Below, piece by piece: positions 62,528-64,000 of a stretch of 64,000 nucleotides of DNA. A model generated the notes under the pieces. It worked only from the letters and a program-made list of their open reading frames with translations. It was not told the origin of the DNA and ran no database searches. The translations under genes were made by a program, and so were the position numbers. This DNA comes from JALOLG01 sp963776935. Lineage in GTDB: Bacteria; Actinomycetota; Acidimicrobiia; Acidimicrobiales; Ilumatobacteraceae. Positions within the stretch are counted from its first letter, which is position 1. Every line of letters begins with the position of its first letter. The DNA is taken from assembly GCA_963776935.1 (NCBI GenBank), contig CAVZOP010000001.1:700204-764203 (forward strand). Direction: 5' to 3'.

Positions 62528-62601
62528 GTAGCGGCGATCGGGATCGAACCGATGACCTTCCGATTATGAGCCGGATGCTCTGACCAACTGAGCTACGCCG
62601 C
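62528..62601 (-). tRNA. tRNA-Met (CAT)
   Basis: 74 nt; acceptor GGCGGCG/CGCCGCT, D-arm AGCTCAGTTGGTCAGAGC, anticodon loop CTCATAA, T-loop GGTTCGATCCC. The first base pairs (G-U), and the standard D-arm indicates the elongator rather than the initiator. Confidence 0.95.
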
Positions 62602-62641
62602 CAGGGTGTGGCCCCAGCGAGTCGACCGACCGTTGTGGTCG

Positions 62642-62714
62642 AGCCCTCTGTGGGAATTGAACCCACGACACCAGCCTTACCATGGCTGTGCTCTACCGAC
62701 TGAGCTAAGAGGGC
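62642..62714 (-). tRNA. tRNA-Thr (GGT)
   Basis: 73 nt; acceptor GCCCTCT/AGAGGGC, discriminator U, D-arm AGCTCAGTCGGTAGAGC, anticodon loop ATGGTAA. No encoded CCA. Confidence 0.96.
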
Positions 62715-62831
62715 GGTATTTCGGAGCGCGGCAGAGCCGCGAACCGACGTGGGAGTGTACCCCCGCCGAGTGACGTTCCCACCAGGGCGCGCTGCACCGG
62801 TCCGGAGGCGCGCGGATACCATCGCTCGGCC

Positions 62832-63344
62832 ATGCCCGACGCGACCACCCGACTGGCGACCGCCGATGACGCCGAACCGATCATGGCGATCTACAACCGC
62901 GAGGTCACCACCAGCACCGCCACGTTCGATCTCGTCCCCCGCTCGCTCGCCGACCAACGGGAGTGGCTGGCCGCCAGGTCCGGAGCGTTCAGCGCGATCG
63001 TGGCCGTTCTGCGATGGTCGATGGGAACGACGGCGAGGTCGTCGGTTTCGCGTCGCTGTCGCCGTACAAGGAGCGGGCCGCCTACCGCACCACCGTCGAG
63101 GACTCCGTGTACGTGCACCGTGACCACACCGGGCAGGGGATCGGGCGGCTGCTCCTCGCCAGGCTCGTCGACATCGCCCGTGACTCGGGGTTCCACAGCG
63201 TGATCGCCCGCATCGAGGCGGGTGGCGTCGCGTCGCGCGCCCTGCACGCTGGCGTGCGGCTTCGAGCTGGTCGGCGTCGAACGCCAGGTCGGCCGCAAGT
63301 TCGGCCGCTGGCTCGACGTCGCCGTCATGCAGATCGTGCTGTGA
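62832..63344 (+). CDS. GNAT acetyltransferase, phosphinothricin-acetyltransferase-like, two frameshifts
   Basis: 170 aa after correction. RLATADDAEPIMAIYNREV, TSTATFDLVPRSL, then GEVVGFASLSPYKERAAYR, EDSVYVHRDHTGQGIGRLLL (acetyl-CoA loop), and the end FELVGVERQVGRKFGRWLDV follow the PAT/Bar subfamily. Shifts at about 63015 (one base missing) and 63253 (one extra) compensate each other. Family members acetylate phosphinothricin, methionine sulfoximine or similar amino acids; the substrate here is not known. It is the only plus-strand gene between minus-strand tRNAs. Confidence 0.82.
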
Positions 63345-63378
63345 CCGGTCGTGCTCCTGCCAGATCATGTCGGAATCG

Positions 63379-63461
63379 TGGGCCGGGAAGGATTTGAACC
63401 TTCGAAGGCATTAGCCGGCAGATTTACAGTCTGCTCCCTTTGGCCGCTCGGGCACCGACCC
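63379..63461 (-). tRNA. tRNA-Tyr (GTA)
   Basis: 83 nt class II tRNA: acceptor GGGTCGG/CCGGCCC, anticodon loop CTGTAAA, long variable arm, T-arm GGTTCAAATCC, discriminator A. Confidence 0.96.
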
Positions 63462-63521
63462 TTGATGCCGGGCGGGATGGTAGCGCGGGCGGCGACGATC
63501 GCCGCGTCCGATCCGGCTCGG

Positions 63522-63527
63522 TAATCT
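63522..63527 (+). promoter_or_regulatory. -10 element giving a leaderless yajQ transcript
   Basis: TAATCT ends 6 nt before the ATG at 63534, which places the start of transcription at the start codon, a common actinobacterial arrangement. No clear -35 or Shine-Dalgarno is visible. Confidence 0.45.
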
Positions 63528-63533
63528 GGCGCG

Positions 63534-64000
63534 ATGCCCACCTTCGACGTCGTCTCCGAGGTCGACCATCAGGAGGTGCGCAACGCGGTCGACCAGGCCC
63601 GGCGCGAGATCGACACACGATTCGACTTCAAGAACACCAACTCGTCGATCGAGCAGGACGATCTCGTGCTCACGTTGCGCACCGTGAGCGAGGATCGACT
63701 GGCGGCCTTGCGGGTCGTGCTCGAGGAGCGGCTCGTCAAGCGTGGCGTGTCGCTCAAGGGTGTCGACTACGGCACGATCGAGGAGGCCACGCACAACACG
63801 GTGCGTCAGGTCGTGACGATCAAGGTCGGGATCTCGTCCGACAAGGCCCGCGAGGTCAACAAGCTGATCAAGGCGAAGCATCCCAAGGGTGTCAGCACCC
63901 AGACCCAGGGTGATTCGGTTCGGGTCAGCGCCAAGAAGCGCGACGACCTACAGGCCGTGATCGCCACGCTGAAGGCCACCGACCTCGGCATCCCCCTCCA
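63534..64000 (+). CDS. YajQ family nucleotide-binding protein, 3' end outside window
   Basis: 155 residues are present: MPTFDVVSEVDHQEVRNAVD, then REIDTRFDFKNTNSSIEQDD and VRQVVTIKVGISSDKAREVNKLIKAKHPKGV. These are the YajQ/DUF520 signatures; typical length is about 162, so only a few residues are cut off by the window end. Family members bind nucleotides, and one studied homologue binds cyclic di-GMP; the role in Actinobacteria is unclear. Confidence 0.93.
   Translation, partial: MPTFDVVSEVDHQEVRNAVDQARREIDTRFDFKNTNSSIEQDDLVLTLRTVSEDRLAALRVVLEERLVKRGVSLKGVDYGTIEEATHNTVRQVVTIKVGISSDKAREVNKLIKAKHPKGVSTQTQGDSVRVSAKKRDDLQAVIATLKATDLGIPL

Overview
The window is 64 kb of high-GC DNA from an actinobacterium, most likely of the Acidimicrobiia (Ilumatobacter-like). 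That placement is inferred from the actinobacterial gene order, the NNC/NNG codon bias, and the repetitive acidic tails on several ribosomal proteins. The backbone is the chromosome's main transcription and translation cluster, nearly all on the minus strand. Read in the direction of transcription (right to left) it runs: tRNA-Tyr, tRNA-Thr, tRNA-Met, tuf2, rpmG, tRNA-Trp, secE-nusG-rplK-rplA-rplJ-rplL-rpoB-rpoC; then rpsL-rpsG-(CBS protein)-fusA-tuf1-rpsJ; then rplC-D-W-B-rpsS-rplV-rpsC-rplP-rpmC-rpsQ-rplN-X-E-rpsZ-rpsH-rplF-R-rpsE-rpmD-rplO-secY-adk-infA-rpmJ-rpsM-K-D-rpoA-rplQ-truA-rplM-rpsI; then glmM, a very large GlmS-like protein, acpS, nnrDE and alr.

Two accessory blocks interrupt this backbone. 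Block A (39.3-48.8 kb, between rpsL and rpoC) holds pgsB and an internally duplicated pgsC for a poly-gamma-glutamate-like polymer. It also holds a compact set not explained by housekeeping: an ECF-like sigma factor with its own ECF-type promoter, an overlapping small regulator-like protein, a TPR-CHAT caspase-like protease, and, divergently, two paralogous subtilisin-like (S8) peptidases without signal peptides. I consider this set the best candidate for an undescribed intracellular proteolytic response system. Block B (26.8-33.7 kb, between rpsJ and rplC) splits the classical S10 operon. It carries an alpha/beta hydrolase, a membrane HtrA protease and a polyamine-type ABC transporter in which the ATPase and the substrate-binding protein are one continuous polypeptide.

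Several promoters with a TTGnnn-17/18-TAGCAT-like core are visible ahead of infA, rplC and rpoB, with similar ones ahead of rpsL and rplM. Clear bidirectional terminators lie at convergent gene ends.

Many otherwise well-conserved genes (alr, rpoA, rplE, rplV, the ABC transporter, rpoC, rpoB, rplA, rplK, tuf2 and others) are broken by single-base frameshifts, nearly all one extra base. Removing the extra bases restores full-length proteins with whole-codon lengths. I therefore treat these genes as intact and the shifts as probable sequence errors, and I give the gene spans across them.
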